64,000 nucleotides of DNA from Glandiceps talaboti (Eukaryota; Hemichordata; Enteropneusta; Spengelidae). Of the stretch, positions 48,361 to 63,349 are shown piece by piece. How positions within the stretch are numbered: the stretch's first letter is position 1; each line of letters opens with the position of its first letter. The DNA is taken from the NCBI RefSeq assembly GCF_964340395.1, contig NC_135566.1, forward strand, positions 2,750,501 through 2,814,500, read 5' to 3'. The translations under genes and the position numbers were made by a program. The notes below the pieces were generated by a model. It did not search any database. It was not told the DNA's origin and was given only the letters and a program-made list of their open reading frames with translations.

Positions 48361-49463
48361 TGAATGTCATCAAACCGTGGACAGTAGAGTGATCAAACGT
48401 ACACAGAAGTCTGAGTATGCGATATGCTGTGAAGGCACACAACCGCGAATAGCTACCACAACCAGGAGTTAGACAACATGAATTGGCATAGGCAAATACT
48501 TATGAAATATACTGTTTTGCTCAAACTATTTGAATAAGCTACTCGACTGATTTCACTCACTTATCAGTAGAACATGACTGTGACGTATGTCTGTACATTA
48601 GAATGCAACTATCAAAACTGTGAGAAGAAAATGATCTACTATGAAGGAACTCGGAATACACGGAGCACTAAGTTTGGGGCGATGACCGACACAGTATGCA
48701 ACTTACCCACACTCACCCCATAATCATGATAGGCTATTCATTTCTATTACCAGGCGATCAATTAAACAACTAATTAACAAGAATTTTTAACAACCGGGAT
48801 CCAATCTGAGTCATTTATATTCCACTTTGTAGATGATCCTGAACTTCTTTCACGAGAGAAAATAACATTTTAGATTTTTGTAATATATGTGCTCTATATG
48901 CCGTGATTCTATAAGCCATAGACGGAGAGATCATTCATGTCCACATGACTGCTGCTTTGCGACCGTAGTGGCTCCTATTCGGCAGGTGGTTGTTTTAATA
49001 TATAAAGGAAATAGGATTGTCGTGATCGGATTAATATGATTTACTATTACCACTCTATTAATCATACTTGATGTCCTAGGTTCCCACAATGTCACTAATC
49101 CATGACTACCGTTATACTTTGCTGCGTTCAAATCACAGTCATTGACTACAAAGTCACAAACAGTATATATGATCACAACTGATAGCCAACAAAGAATCTT
49201 CATATAGCAATATATCAACCCAATGAGAATTTCTTGTAAAGTTCCTGTCATACTTAGCTATATAATTCCATAGGGTAATTTGTTACCGGAATAATTCAAA
49301 CTTGCATTCAGCTTGTGGTCAAAGGTTGGACAATAACTTCAAGAAGATAATGGGGTAAGTTGACAAGTTGCTTCTCACCTCCCAATCTCACTAATAGTAT
49401 TACACCGCAAGGTCAGGACATATCGACCGAACAACCCACGCGCCAACCCACCAACCAACAATA

Positions 49464-49565
49464 TACATACATGCATATACATACATACATACATACATAC
49501 ATACATACATACATACATACATACATACATACATACATCCACACGTGGATACATGCATGCAAGCA

Positions 49566-49598
<33 letters not shown>

Positions 49599-49698
49599 AT
49601 ACGTACACACAGACACATACACATACACATACACAGACACACACACATACATACATACATACATACACACATACATACACACACATAGACACATAACA
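49464..49698. repeat. (CATA)n / (CA)n compound microsatellite
   Basis: CATA units to about 49537, a GC-rich junction (gcatgcgcgcgcgcac), then CA units with CATACA and CAGACA variants. ORFs on both strands are artefacts. Confidence 0.96.
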
Positions 49699-52404
49699 CA
49701 CACTTAATGTATGCAGTCAGAGAAAGACTATACATGTAGGAAACAAATCAATAAACAAACCAAATATTAGTAAACATAAATAACAAATAGCATGTTTATC
49801 CTATTGCATGACATGTGTATGTTACAATGTCATGTGACATGTGTATGTTTGTGGATATTTGTACAGTATTCTTTACCTGCCTGCAGGCACACGCACACAA
49901 AACCTTACGTTTCTACTCATTCCCCTGGGTACCTTGATATGGACCTGCGATCAGTCCATGTAAAACTATCCATTTGAGAAGTCTGAACTCGTATAGTCGA
50001 TGAATACAATTACACTTCATTAAGATTGCACACAGGAATTGGGTATATCCTGTTGTAAAAACGGTTAATGGTATACATGCAATTTGTATGTAATTATATC
50101 AACACATTACCAAACTAGTTGGATTGAATATTAACATACCTACATATATGACCTTACATTTGTCAATACATGGACGAGGGTTTTTACAAATTTAATACCC
50201 GCCTGTCTATGTTTCTAAAATCAAAATAGAGACCAAAAATGTATAATTATATTTTCATTTATAATTTAGATGTTGTTATATATTTTAATATAACAGAAAG
50301 GATATACATAGAAGTTTGTTATTTCTAGAATGGACAGTTTAGTATAGGAGTATACCCAAAATTCCTACCCCAAGAAGAACAATGACCTTTGTTTCTATCC
50401 CTAAACGATTTGAAATTTATCGTTTTTTACAGTTTGTTCATATCATATCCAGTCATGTTTGACGTCACAAATGTTGACAGGTGAAAATTGATAGCCTATA
50501 TCATACCAAACTCAATAACTTAATTTCAACTCAGCAAAGTTACAGTACGTATGAACAGGTGCTTCATGCACGTCACTCTTTATATACAGTGTGAAGCCAT
50601 AACACGAGGTTTCACAATAAAACATGGAAAGGTGACATTCACCATTTCTTTGATTTGAGATGAACATGACGGTTAACAGGACCTAAGTACTGATCACACG
50701 TATATATGATTACAGTCAAGAAACCCTTGACATATTCAAAAGTTACTAACTTGTCACATAATGTATTTGTATCTAACACACATAAAATCCATCAATATGG
50801 TAATTTAAATGTTAATTTGTCCGGATCCCTTGAAGTGAATACCATGTACAAAATCATACAAAAAGTTAACAAGTTTATGTGTTTTCACTTTCTCTACTAT
50901 TCTGGCGCTGGCGTCATTAAATTTTAATGTACACCCAAAAATTGTGTCACCGAATTGTTCATTCAATTTACCTATATTCATTGATGCATATCTCCCAAGT
51001 ACTAGCTATGACTCAATATGTTTAGAACTTTTTTATCTGGACTATGCCCTTCTTATGAACAAATCGAACTTGAGTGTGTTGTAGCGCCAACCCCCTCGAG
51101 TACAACTAGTTTGTTTACCTGCACGGTAAGTCATTCAACTTTATTCATGCATATTCTTAAAGTATGAATCATCTGACATTGTGTTCTCGATAACATTTAT
51201 AAATCCTGTATTTTGTCTCTCTACATTTTCTGGCAGGAGTTATACCAAATCGGAAAAAAATATTTCGTCATTGCGGACTCAAAAAATTCGCATAGCACAA
51301 AATGTGCTTCTGGAAAGTTGATATTGACCTTTAGACGCTTGTGCAATACAATATTTCCAAACATCAGGAATACATATATAGACTACACTGTGAGTATGGA
51401 TATGACAATATAGCCATCAAAGCACCGACAAACAAGATTCTGACGCTATCAAAACTAAATTAATGGACAGTTTTCCCACGACGGTGTCGATTACAAGTGT
51501 TTATATAATGCCGACTCGTTGTTAGATGGAAACAAAGCCAGACTTCACCCACCAGTCGAATTTCTGTACATAATGACGTCATCTAGTTTTCTTCTCCATA
51601 AGCCGTACCTAAGGCAAAAACTCAGCAGTTACGCTTTATCAGAAATCTGAGCCCTGTGCAAGGGACTGTTCAATAGAAATACACTAAAAGCTTTCCACTT
51701 GTAGCGGGGAATATCTCATTGAAACCGGTTTCACAACGGAGAAAGATGCAGAGAAAAAGTCCATACATTGGGAATATGCATTGTATTGGCAAGTTTTGAA
51801 TTGGATGCCAAACTCTGTGATGCATCAAAGTTATTTAAACTTTATGGCATCTCAGATTCATTCGACTGACATTGCCAAAGTTTTACAAAGATAGGGATGT
51901 AACATCGAGTAATCGAACCCCACTGCAACATGATTTTCAAACTAATGTAAAAAAAAACCAAAACAGAACAACTAAAATGTATACGATATTAATCAATGAA
52001 GTCAATTGTACGACATAGCCTTTGCTGTTTAGGCCTAACAAAAAAATAATGAAAACATTGTGAAGTCTCGCATGAAATAATGGATGCGGAAACTGACGTC
52101 AACTTAAAAAGACAATATAAAACTGTTCTTCCAATCTGTAATGGCTGTACATCTGATGAGAAGAATCCAAAAACACAAAGACCATATGGAAAACAACTGA
52201 AGACCTAACTACTTGAACTAGACACTCACATATGAAAATACATATATATATATAAATCAAATAAACATACAATCTTCCTACCCCACCTATTCTAATATTG
52301 AGCGTAATCGGAACAACACATTTCTTTTTGTTAGGCCTTACTTTACAGTTATATATTTATACATATATCCACATATAAACACATTTATCAAAACACACTA
52401 ATAG

Positions 52405-52405
<1 letters not shown>

Positions 52406-52470
<65 letters not shown>
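52406..52470. repeat. (GATA)n microsatellite
   Basis: About 15 perfect ATAG/GATA units. Confidence 0.97.
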
Positions 52471-52471
<1 letters not shown>

Positions 52472-53370
52472 CTTCAAAATAAATTGTTACTAAAGATTGG
52501 CAAAATCAATTTCTGAGCCCCTGGAACTATTGAACATGAACATTATGCCTTTATACACTGTGCGTAGCACAAGTTTTAATAATACCTTAACGTTAGTTTA
52601 ATGGCCTGTTGTCGATAGTTCATCAACTGGAAAGCAATTTTAAAATGCAACTAGACACACGGCAAATAAATCAGTATGTTACGGTTGGGGGATGACAAAC
52701 GTGTCTTAATTAATGTTATTAGCATAAAGAGACAGTGGAGAAAAGGAAAACGAAGTGGCAACGACAAAGAGTTCACTTCTGGTTAACACCTTAAATGACT
52801 CCTTCAAAGAAACATGCATTTGTAGAATTGCAAGTGTGTTTTCTTTCATGACTGCATCGCGACAAACTTCAAGATACACTTTCAACTGTGTACACAAAAT
52901 AAGAGTTCTCGAAATCTGGTTGCTATAGGAACATGTGCAGTGAATACAACAACCGAGTTTATGGTGATATCTATTCTTTCCTGAAAAATAATGAGACAAC
53001 TTTGGCATGTCTGAAATTATTATATTAATCACATAATGTTGTGGGCAATGGCATAGCCATGGTATTAATAGAACAGACTGAATGGTACGTCAACGGCTAT
53101 AATTTGAAATTCCTTAACTTATATGTCGAAGACAAAACAGAACTGTCTATCAGATTATGCTTGATATGAATGAACAACTCTTGATTATGATAGCGTATAG
53201 AGATATATTGTCAATAGATCTTCTGGCCGACTTTGTAAAGTACTTACTTTTACGATGAAAACAAATTCGTTGGTAATATTAGGCCATGATCTATATTATA
53301 TTCTAATCATTATCATTAGTATTATTATAAATGAAGGCGTCTCTTTTATATATATGCGTGCAGGCGTGAA

Positions 53371-53520
53371 GTATGTATGTATGTATGTATGTATGTATGT
53401 ATGTATGTATGTATGTATGTATGTATGTATGTATGTATGCATGCATGCATGCATGTATGTATGTATGTATGTATGTATGTATGTATGTATGTATGTATGT
53501 ATGTATGCATGCATGCATGT
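53371..53520. repeat. (GTAT)n microsatellite with GCAT interruptions
   Basis: GTAT units are interrupted twice by GCAT blocks (about 53438-53454 and 53506-53519). These could reflect recurrent T-to-C changes spread by slippage. Confidence 0.96.
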
Positions 53521-56500
53521 TTGTGAGGGGTGGTGTTTATGCGTGTTCGATGAAAGGAGTTGTCGGTACAACTGATGATGTACCTATTTTGCTGTCTTCA
53601 TGTTTGAATAATGGGGAATGAATTCAGTTACGATTTAAATATCAATTCAGGACTGAATCTTCGTAGATTTCTCTCGTCCCATGAACATACGTCATTGTAT
53701 ATCAAATTGAACAGAAAATCTATACGTTCTCAGCATTTGAACACACCTCATAACGACGTCCACGTTAACACATAGTCACGCATGGGAGACACTTAGTAAT
53801 CTCTCTGGGCTAAATTATATTTTCAAGTACAAACTTGAAATCTTGTAACTACCTACAGAGATTTAACTAGCTAAATTAATGTATTATATTATGTCAGATG
53901 TTCTGTTTCATTCCTCAAACAGAGTTCACTGATCTGATTCTTCTAGCTAATGACTCGTACCCCGAATATTTAGAACAAGAGTAGATTCTCATATGTAATT
54001 AGAGTTGTAAACGAACATCTGAAGTCATTTTGAAGAAAGTAAGTAGCAAAATTGTTCTACTGATCGGACACAAAATCATCATTGGAAATCTGGTTCAAGA
54101 AACAAATGCCAGGTAAATAGTACGTACGAACCGATATTAACTGGAGCATGTGAGTACTACCAAGCAAGGTGTCAGACATTAATTTTTTTTATATGTTCGG
54201 ACGAGTTTTAAAGAAACATCAATAATGAATGGAAAGTTACCATAAACTTCGATTTGAAAACCATCGACATTGTAAACAGTCACCTTTATACATTATTTAA
54301 GGTAGTGTCGAAGGTAGAAAATAACCTGTGATATGGCGCATCATATTTACGACAAACGTCACCACATTGTGCCGTCCAAGGTACATTTATTACTCGTTTT
54401 TCAAACAGACACACATGATAGCAAATGACGTCGAGTACTCCTTGCAATCGTTTTTATTAGCCTTTGCAATATGTGGTAAATTTTCAAGTTAGGGATGCTT
54501 TCCCAGACATGTAATATTTCTGTATGTACCACGCGATGAAGACATCATGAGGATGTTACTCATAACAAAGATGGTATCATTACGCTCACCGCTAATGAAA
54601 TAAAAGAGTTCCATTACAATACATGTTGTAAATCGGTTATCACCTCATATTAGCTATCCGTTTGATCTAACCACCGTTCTTGTCTTGCTAGTCATATGGT
54701 ACTGACAGCGATACTATCATGGTGTTCAAACGGTCAATAGTTGATACTAGGAACAGAAGGGTTAGGGTGAGGGGCAGGCTGGTGACGTTAGCGGCAGGCT
54801 GATACGGAATTAGAAAGACAACACAGTATGCTCAAACCTTTTAAAGTATATTGTACTGAACTTTCTAAATATGGCATAAACAAAGCACAGCTGACTCACT
54901 ATAATGAGTCTATAATAATACATGTATAGCGAGTCAAACACACAATGCCTGTAACGTATCATAGGAAAGTGACGAACTTGTTTCAGTTTCCTTCTATTGT
55001 CGTTGTCAAAAATGTCTCCCACTGATTTGCCATCCAAAGCTAGGTGCTACCAAAATGAAGATATATACTACAGCCAGGCATATCGTGTAAACTAGTGTAC
55101 ACAACCGAGAAAATTATGTTTGCCATCAGTATGGAAACTTGTCATTGTTAGTAATACAACTGACAACAAAATCGATGTCATATATCATACTGTCCTTTCA
55201 AATTGAACTGGAATAAAAATACTCATAAATTCCTAACCTGTGGTAAGATTATTTATCTTTTTATAATCAGAAACTTCCATATCTTAAGGTTAATCTCAAG
55301 ACTACCAGATAAACACTACAGAGGGTTTCTATTGTGGAGATTGGTCCATAGTTATACTTTGTGGGATGACTAATTCAAAGGATTTGACATTTCTTTACTT
55401 TACAAGTCTTAATATCTAATCACTCATGTCTTGCAATGCTGCTATTGAGGTTATGGTTAGAGTAGGGCATGTCTAGCTGGGACACGGTGACCCTCTTAAG
55501 GTATTTATCAGCAAGGCATGGAAGCTCCGTTAAACTGTGGGTGAATGGAAAGCCAACCCAAGAGATATACATTACAGCCTAGTATGGATTGGCAAATAGG
55601 GTCTGTGTTACCATTATTTCTACATTGGTCTCCTTTGAAAACAAAAAAAAACAATACTTAATTTTTCTCTCTGAGTAAATGTACTCCATTTGTATGCAAT
55701 GGGGTGAGTCCTTAACACCTGAAATAAATGAACAAAACTAAAACATATTTTTATTACACCCGTGATAGTATTTTAATTTATTCTTTATTTTATTGTTTGC
55801 AGTGGACCGTTGATTAGCCCACGAATGCAAGGGTCTTGTTATTGTTTACTTTGGAGTGTTTACAATATAAAGACAAAGCACAAAACAAAAAAGCAACACA
55901 AAAATAGGAATAAATGACAAGCATTGGATTTACAAGAATTTGATTATATTTCCGATTGATAAGTGATTATATTAATCTTGAAGAGAATAATTGTTATATA
56001 ATCCAACACACTCAATTGTAATGTCATCGAATTGTTTATGTCAGAGGGCGGTGATGGTAAAGGCTTAATATTAAATTAATCTATTAATAGCAGACACATG
56101 GTGTAGAAGAATGTGTAATTACAAGCATGTCTGTCAATTCCCTTGGAACTGTGTTAGATTTATTACAATAATGAATTCCAGTCTATTCGGAAGGGAAGCC
56201 AACTTCAGTTTTTATTGATCTGGTTAATACTAGCTGACAAATTTAAAGTAAAGATTGTATGTCTTAGGGGCATAACATGTATTCCCTTTTTGTTTGGGTC
56301 CCGGTAGCATAGGTCGTGTGAGGTCAATTCCAAGGTTAATCGTAAATAGTATTATTTCACGTACAAGTATTAAAAAACATGAAGCAAAGAGCAAATTAGT
56401 CAAATGTAATGAACCATTCACGTTTTACATTTTTCCCGTTGGGGTTTACTTGAGGCGTAGTAGATGATGGAGACATTTGAAATGGATGTGATAATCAAAC

Positions 56501-59439
56501 CAAATGTGGACTCACGTCAGTCTTCTGTAGGTATAACCTGTATACTATGTCGAGTATCTTAGGGTATGGTATTTTGCCATCACCACGTTCTTCTATTTTA
56601 TACAATTTCATTCTGCCCTAATGGAACTGACATTTGACCAAAAATCTAACATACTTAGACCATATGTTGTGAAATGGCATCTTTTAATTTGAAAGAAAGG
56701 GTACTAAGGAATTGTACAAAGAATAAAATGAGTTTCTATTTAATGAATATGGTGGACTACTCTTAATCCAAGCCAAGCGGAATTTTCGTGTCGCTCTGAA
56801 TTAATGAAGGAACTAAAATCAGGAGTCAGATGCGTTTGGCAGGAAATTAAATCAATGCAATATCAAAACGTCAAGAATCTTTTCAGTCTCATGTAGTGAT
56901 GTTGACATCTTACCAGTTTAACTGGCAGAAATGGCTTCCCGTATTTTAACAAGCCCTTAGACTTGTAAGGTGCAGACGTGACGGCTAATTGGCAAGGTGA
57001 ATGGCTATTACCTAAAATAATTGTTAGGTATTGGGGTTGGTACATCCAGACTGATATTTACAGTTTTTAACACATCAACTATAAAACTACTTAGATCAAA
57101 ATTACAGTAAGAGTCGTTCATACATGTTCAACTCACTATTGCATAATGCATTGTTAGTTTGTGCCACTCTAGGTACGTTTTCATATATAATTAAACAATA
57201 AAACAGACAGTCACTTCCTCGATATGTCTTGGCTTAACCATGTACAAATGTAGTATCTACTGGTATTAGAAAGTATATCGTTCTCGTATACAAAACTGAC
57301 ACTGTCACTTTGTTTTATGCCGAATAAGACCAATGGAAATGATAGTTTATCAAGACTTTGTGTATATTCGGGCATCAAATTTGGCACTAAAATGTTACCT
57401 GTGAAACTAAAATGTTACATGTAAAATCCCTTTGAAGTAGCAGTGGTATAGCATAGTAATTCATTATAGTGACATGCAGATTTAAGGAATAAATAAACAT
57501 CTGTCCAGCCACTTCGGGCTTACAAGTCAATTTTTGCAAAATAATGAATGAATAAACAAACAGTCATATAAAATTACACACCGCCTGTAAACACAGAAGA
57601 AAAATCCATATGACACATCCAGTGATATATCTCTAAAAAAAAATTTTCAAAAGCAATATGCACAAATATAGCCTTACGACGTGAGCATTAAGGAAACGAA
57701 CGTTTTCCTTAATATACAAATCAGAAAATTATCCAAATGTCTGTTTACATCTGCGAACATAGTAATAAATTATGGTGAATTACTTTGTATGTGGACTTCG
57801 GTGAAAATCTGTGACGATTAGCATTTCCTTACTTTAATTTAATAAAAATTTAGGCTAATCAAGATTAAAATGCCTTGGTTTCCATTACTTAAAGATCAAC
57901 TGTAGCACCCCTGTGCTAAAATCGATTGCAACGCTCGACTTACGGCGTATGTTTACTACTCTGTGTAAATTCACTACATGACTATCTCTAGAAACTTCAG
58001 TATCAAGTTACGTATTCGGTGTATTGGCATTATATTTATTATAAGCTGCAATGAAACAAATTCGGATAATCCCATTAGCAATATACTACACATGATACTT
58101 TTTTTATTGCATTCCTCAATGTACACAAGCAATCTTGCCATTCAAACATCCGGGATACTTGGCGTGCAGGTGAAGCTCATATTGCCCATGGGCAACATGC
58201 TGGGAAAAAGTAGTTCTTCGTTTAAATTGTGATGCTCTCAAGTTTTGGATAAAGATCCTAACTAAAATTATTATACTTTGCCGTAATGTCCCAATCATAT
58301 GTCAATGAATGTTCACTCTGAATGTTTAAATAGAAATACTGCAACCTAAATATTGATGCATACGCCTTCGTATTTGGATGTCACGGCCATCCTCCTGTCG
58401 GGCAGGTTACTGTCCAATCTTTATGCGCTGATATAATCCATATTGAGGCAGTACTGTTAAAATGTACAGTACGTCCTACCCAGTGCACGTACCATGGATT
58501 ACAATTATACAATACAATATGAATAACTTATCAAGACAACATTCATTGTCGGATTTGATTTGATACGTTGCGTTACCAATGAGCAATTGCATCTTATACC
58601 GAGTATGTTATGCTTCAATAACAGTAATCAAAGTCTCACTAGCACGTTTCATTGCTAGCTAGAATAGTCATTCAATCAACGTTTCTGCAATTTTACGACA
58701 ATTTGAAAAAAAGATAAAGTTACGAAGAACAGATTTATTTCAACGACAAGGATCGCATTCATCAAAATAAGGAGAGTTTTATACGATCATAACCAGTATT
58801 TATGTTATCAAGTGGTAGTGGATGGAAAATGTACGCGGTAATTAAAACTCAGTATCCTTACCATTTATGCACTTCCACTTCAGAAGACGTTCACTGGTGT
58901 GGATGATGTAGCAAGACGTTTCGTATTTGCTTCATTCGATTCATTCATCTGGAATTTTACGAAGGTAAAGCTCACTCTGTGATCATACCCACCATAACAC
59001 TTTAAATTCAAGTGTCTCCAAAAAATTGAACAAAAAATTAACCTACATTTAGTCTTAAACTATTAGTAATAAATTGAAGCAACTCGTTTTCTGAATTCTC
59101 TCGGAGTAGGAAATCATATACTTAAAGACTTTGAGTAGCCGTTCAGACACTTGACTATGTTTTGAGATACTGCAACAGTCTAATATGTTACAGTGAATAG
59201 CGACTGGAATATGCTGAAGTGTAAAGCTTGGTTGGGTGTTTGCCTTGGTCGTAGATATATTCAGATTTTGGCGCTCGCCGCGTTTTGGTCCAGGTAAATC
59301 GAGAATAAGTACAACAGCTCTATGTCCACATACATGTACTTACTTGTTCATGTTAATAAGACTTTCCTCGAAATATATGTTGTAAACACAGGTGATAATT
59401 CCACCATCGAACAAATTTAATGTGTTTAGTGTGCGTGTT

Positions 59440-59443
59440 TATT

Positions 59444-59502
<59 letters not shown>

Positions 59503-59540
59503 TTTTTTATTTATTTTTTTTATTTTTTATTTTTTTTGGG
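59440..59540. repeat. (TTTA)n microsatellite with T-rich tail
   Basis: About 16 TTTA units followed by degenerate TTTTTAT sequence and a short G run. Confidence 0.96.
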
Positions 59541-60870
59541 GGGCACTAAAATAGCAGTTTAAATAGTCGTTACAGCACACGTCAAAGTTCAAATATTCAA
59601 ATATTGCTATAATTCCACCGCATGTTTTCCCGTACATTAGTTTCAGTCGATTTATTGACAGATCCCCCTATATCCTAGTTTCCGTAAGACTTAGTATTCT
59701 ACTAAATATACTGCAGATAGCTTAGTTTTAAATCTAATTTACTATGATAATTTTGGGACTTTCTTGAGTTTAGCCATATATCTTGGAGTCGAACCTCTAT
59801 GGTTTATGGGTTACAAATACACCGCAGGGATGTGCAATATGCAAATAACTGTCTCTTGATATTTTTCCTTAGATAGTTTCAACGTATCACACAATTATTC
59901 CAGTCTCTTCGACTGAATATAATGCACATGGAAACATTTCTATGCCGAATTACTGATCCTAACATACACAGTTTAACACGTGATCCTAACATACACAATT
60001 TAACACGAAATACTATGCAATATCACCACTGACTGCATGCAAAGTCAAACTTAGTAACTCATCATTGAGCAAAAACTGTATTTTGGCGCCATGTTGTTAT
60101 GGAAGTGAACACTGACATATCATTGATGGGTACAACATGTTTCAAGATGCTTTGAAAATCATCGTTCTTCGATCCGATCACTATACGATATGTCAACAGG
60201 GTTGTATTATTCTAGTTCATTGACCTAAACAGATGTTTATTTCTTTCACCATTTTGTGACACTTGTTATAAATTCTGTGTACATGACAAAATAAGCAAGG
60301 TAATGCCCGTCTTAAGAGAAAGATCCACTTGATAACATTAGTCAATATAAGTACTAAATGTTTAACCATACACACAACACGCTTTTGATAAGCTGAGAGC
60401 TTTCGACTGCCAACAGCCAGTCTTGTTTACTTGAAGGTTTATTTCCAATATAAAACATTTATCTTTGACTAATATTTCAAAATATTATATCTATTCTGAC
60501 ATACAGGTAGATACTTACAAATGATCATAAATAGTTTTCTTTAGACAAAACAAACAACCTCTTACACTGTAACGTTTATGAAAGGAAGTAGACAGGAAAT
60601 GATAGAGATTACAAATGAATACAAATGCAATTTTAAGCACCATGAAAGAAGAATTTGCCTAAATATGAATATATTGATGGATATACATCAAGCAAATCTT
60701 TATGTGAAAGTGGCCTAAATGCACACACGTAGAGTCATTTTTACTTATTTACATCCCTATTTCACATTTACATGTATTATATATTGGTCTCTATCTAGCC
60801 CTTGTTCTGTGTATTACACCACGTTACAGCTACGACGTATAGACCCATAGGGGCAACACATTTAGTTTCT

Positions 60871-61112
60871 CAATCCAGACTGAGCATGCTCAGATGCAAA
60901 GGACTATGGGATTATATGTGGTTATCGTAATACCTAATCTGGAGCTACTGATAAAATAAACCTCCCACAATGGCCAGGGTAACTTTGAATTGATTATTTG
61001 TGGTTGCAAACAATGTAACAGTATAATTGTTTACAATACCAATTCATTAGTATTTATAATCATATTTCCCATGATGCAACATTCAACATGGCGGGTTTGC
61101 AAGTTCCCTATT
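60871..61112 (+). repeat. Dispersed repeat, copy B (inverse of 4780-5020)
   Basis: About 242 bp whose reverse complement aligns with 4780-5020. It runs from caatccagactgagcatgct through ggagctactgataaaataaa and tttcccatgatgcaacattc to tttgcaagttccctatt. Internal hairpins are less perfect than in copy A. Confidence 0.85.
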
Positions 61113-61798
61113 CAATCTACAAGCTCAGTATACTGAACTGCAAATAGTAGATTTCTATCTGGGTTACGTAGTGTTTGTTGCATGGATCACTGAATTGTTC
61201 TTTCTACACACAAATGTACATCAACCGTAAGTGGCTATGTCAAGGTTAAGAGATCGATCAGGAATTGAACCAAATCCAGATTATATGTTAACACAATAAT
61301 TACAATTACTTGAGTCTATCATGAACGCAGACCAAATATTGATCCACAACTTTCAATGCAAATATTTGCATGTCAAAATACTGGACAAACTCGTTAGCAC
61401 CTTCTCAGGGGATCACTTGAGTCAGTTCCTGTTTCATAGTCGTGTAATGTGTGAGACGTGATACCCGCAATAAATGGCAGCTGCAACATCCAGCAATCGA
61501 TTCCATAGTAACATTGGCGTTATCTTGGAAACATTCAGGCACTGATGAGCACTGTATATTCACTTGGTCTGTCAAAGATGGATGATGCAAGTGATAAAAG
61601 ATGTTATCCATTTGTGCGACAAAAAACATGACTGTCTGTGACCATCCATTAGTAACTTGATACATGCATTTTTTACTCAATGTTTCGTATTATTATTTAA
61701 GTTAGTAACTAAAGCTTAATGTACAGTGCCAGGCAGACAAACTCAAACTCTTCCAGGCTGTTTTATGATCTGTGACAATCCTCCATTCTTTAAACACG

Positions 61799-61923
61799 CC
61801 ACATACACATACACATACACGTACACATACACATACACATACACATACAAATACACATACACATACATGCACAGACACAAACACAGACACTTAAGTCCAC
61901 AGAAAGATATTGGCTGATAGACA

Positions 61924-61962
<39 letters not shown>

Positions 61963-61976
61963 GAACGCACGCACGC
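61799..61976. repeat. (CACATA)n and (AC)n microsatellites
   Basis: ACACAT units at about 61799-61866, a 50-bp break, then AC units at about 61920-61958 ending in ACGC variants. Confidence 0.95.
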
Positions 61977-62347
61977 AGTAAGCAGAAAGCAAAACAGACA
62001 GACGAACTTCCTGATACAACCCTTACATACCGTTGTTTTTATGTCTGTTACACAGAGATTGAACAGATGAGAAAGAATACATCAAGGAAATAATTCTCCA
62101 ACGTCTATGTGTAACAGCAAAACACATCTATAAGTTATGTCATTGGTCATTCATCATGTTATATACGTACAAGGCATGGTTATCAAACTGTGTTTTTGTA
62201 CAGATTGTTTATATGTTTAATTTTAATTTTGTTATTTTTACTCTACCAAAAGGTTTTTAATAGATATGCGTTATGAAGTTTTCGTGATAAGACACATTCA
62301 TCACTATATATACAGTGTATTATTGCATTAATCTGTTGATAAAAAAT

Positions 62348-62486
62348 GCGTCTGTCTGTCTCCCCCACTCTGTCTATCCCTGTCTGTCTGTCTGCCTGCC
62401 TGACTGTCTGTCTGTCTGTCTGTCTGTCTGACTCTAGCTCTCTCTCTCTCCCTCTCTGACTCTGTTGCTCTCTCTCTCTCTCTCAC

Positions 62487-62552
<66 letters not shown>
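62348..62552. repeat. (CTGT)n and (TC)n pyrimidine-rich microsatellite
   Basis: CTGT/CTGC units to about 62430, then TC-rich sequence ending in a pure TC tract at about 62492-62551. Confidence 0.96.
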
Positions 62553-62556
<4 letters not shown>

Positions 62557-63040
62557 GCTGAGATAAACTGCCTTTTCAAACATTCATAAGATTTTATACC
62601 TGTTGTCTGAAACATGTATCTTTCCCTATTTGATATATATCGACTTCACCGTACATCAATGAAAGATGGAGTATCATGCTACATTCACTATTCCTTGTAG
62701 CTATAGCAACCCAATATCTCTGAATGTCAAAGTACTATATTACTTGTAAGTGGTAGGTCATTTGAGAAGAGTAATGGACTTTCATTTGGAACAGGTTTAC
62801 AAGACCTATCTTATCAATATATTTGAGTGTGTAACCCCGGAAATGACTGTCTAATCACACTGTTTGCTATCGATGAGTATAACGGAAACATAAGAAGTAA
62901 TTGAGGGGGCATCGTGTGTATTGCCTGGAAACGATTGCGATATCTCTGTGCTAATTATTACCATTTAGCCGTAAAAGAGTTGTAGCAAATATGTGGTCTT
63001 TGGATGCTTTGTAGAATTGAAAGTGTGGGCGAGGCGAGAC

Positions 63041-63349
<309 letters not shown>

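Larger units (their letters stand above)
49700..59430. other. Largely gene-free stretch
   Basis: AT-rich DNA without a supported gene. It contains the two microsatellites listed at 52406 and 53371. One isolated exon-like segment (58884-58964) is noted under findings. Confidence 0.5.

Noticed and set aside
61405-61680. A 91-codon minus-strand ORF containing several cysteines
   Set aside because: No recognisable family, no ATG start (the first codon is an alternative), and no clear splice sites.
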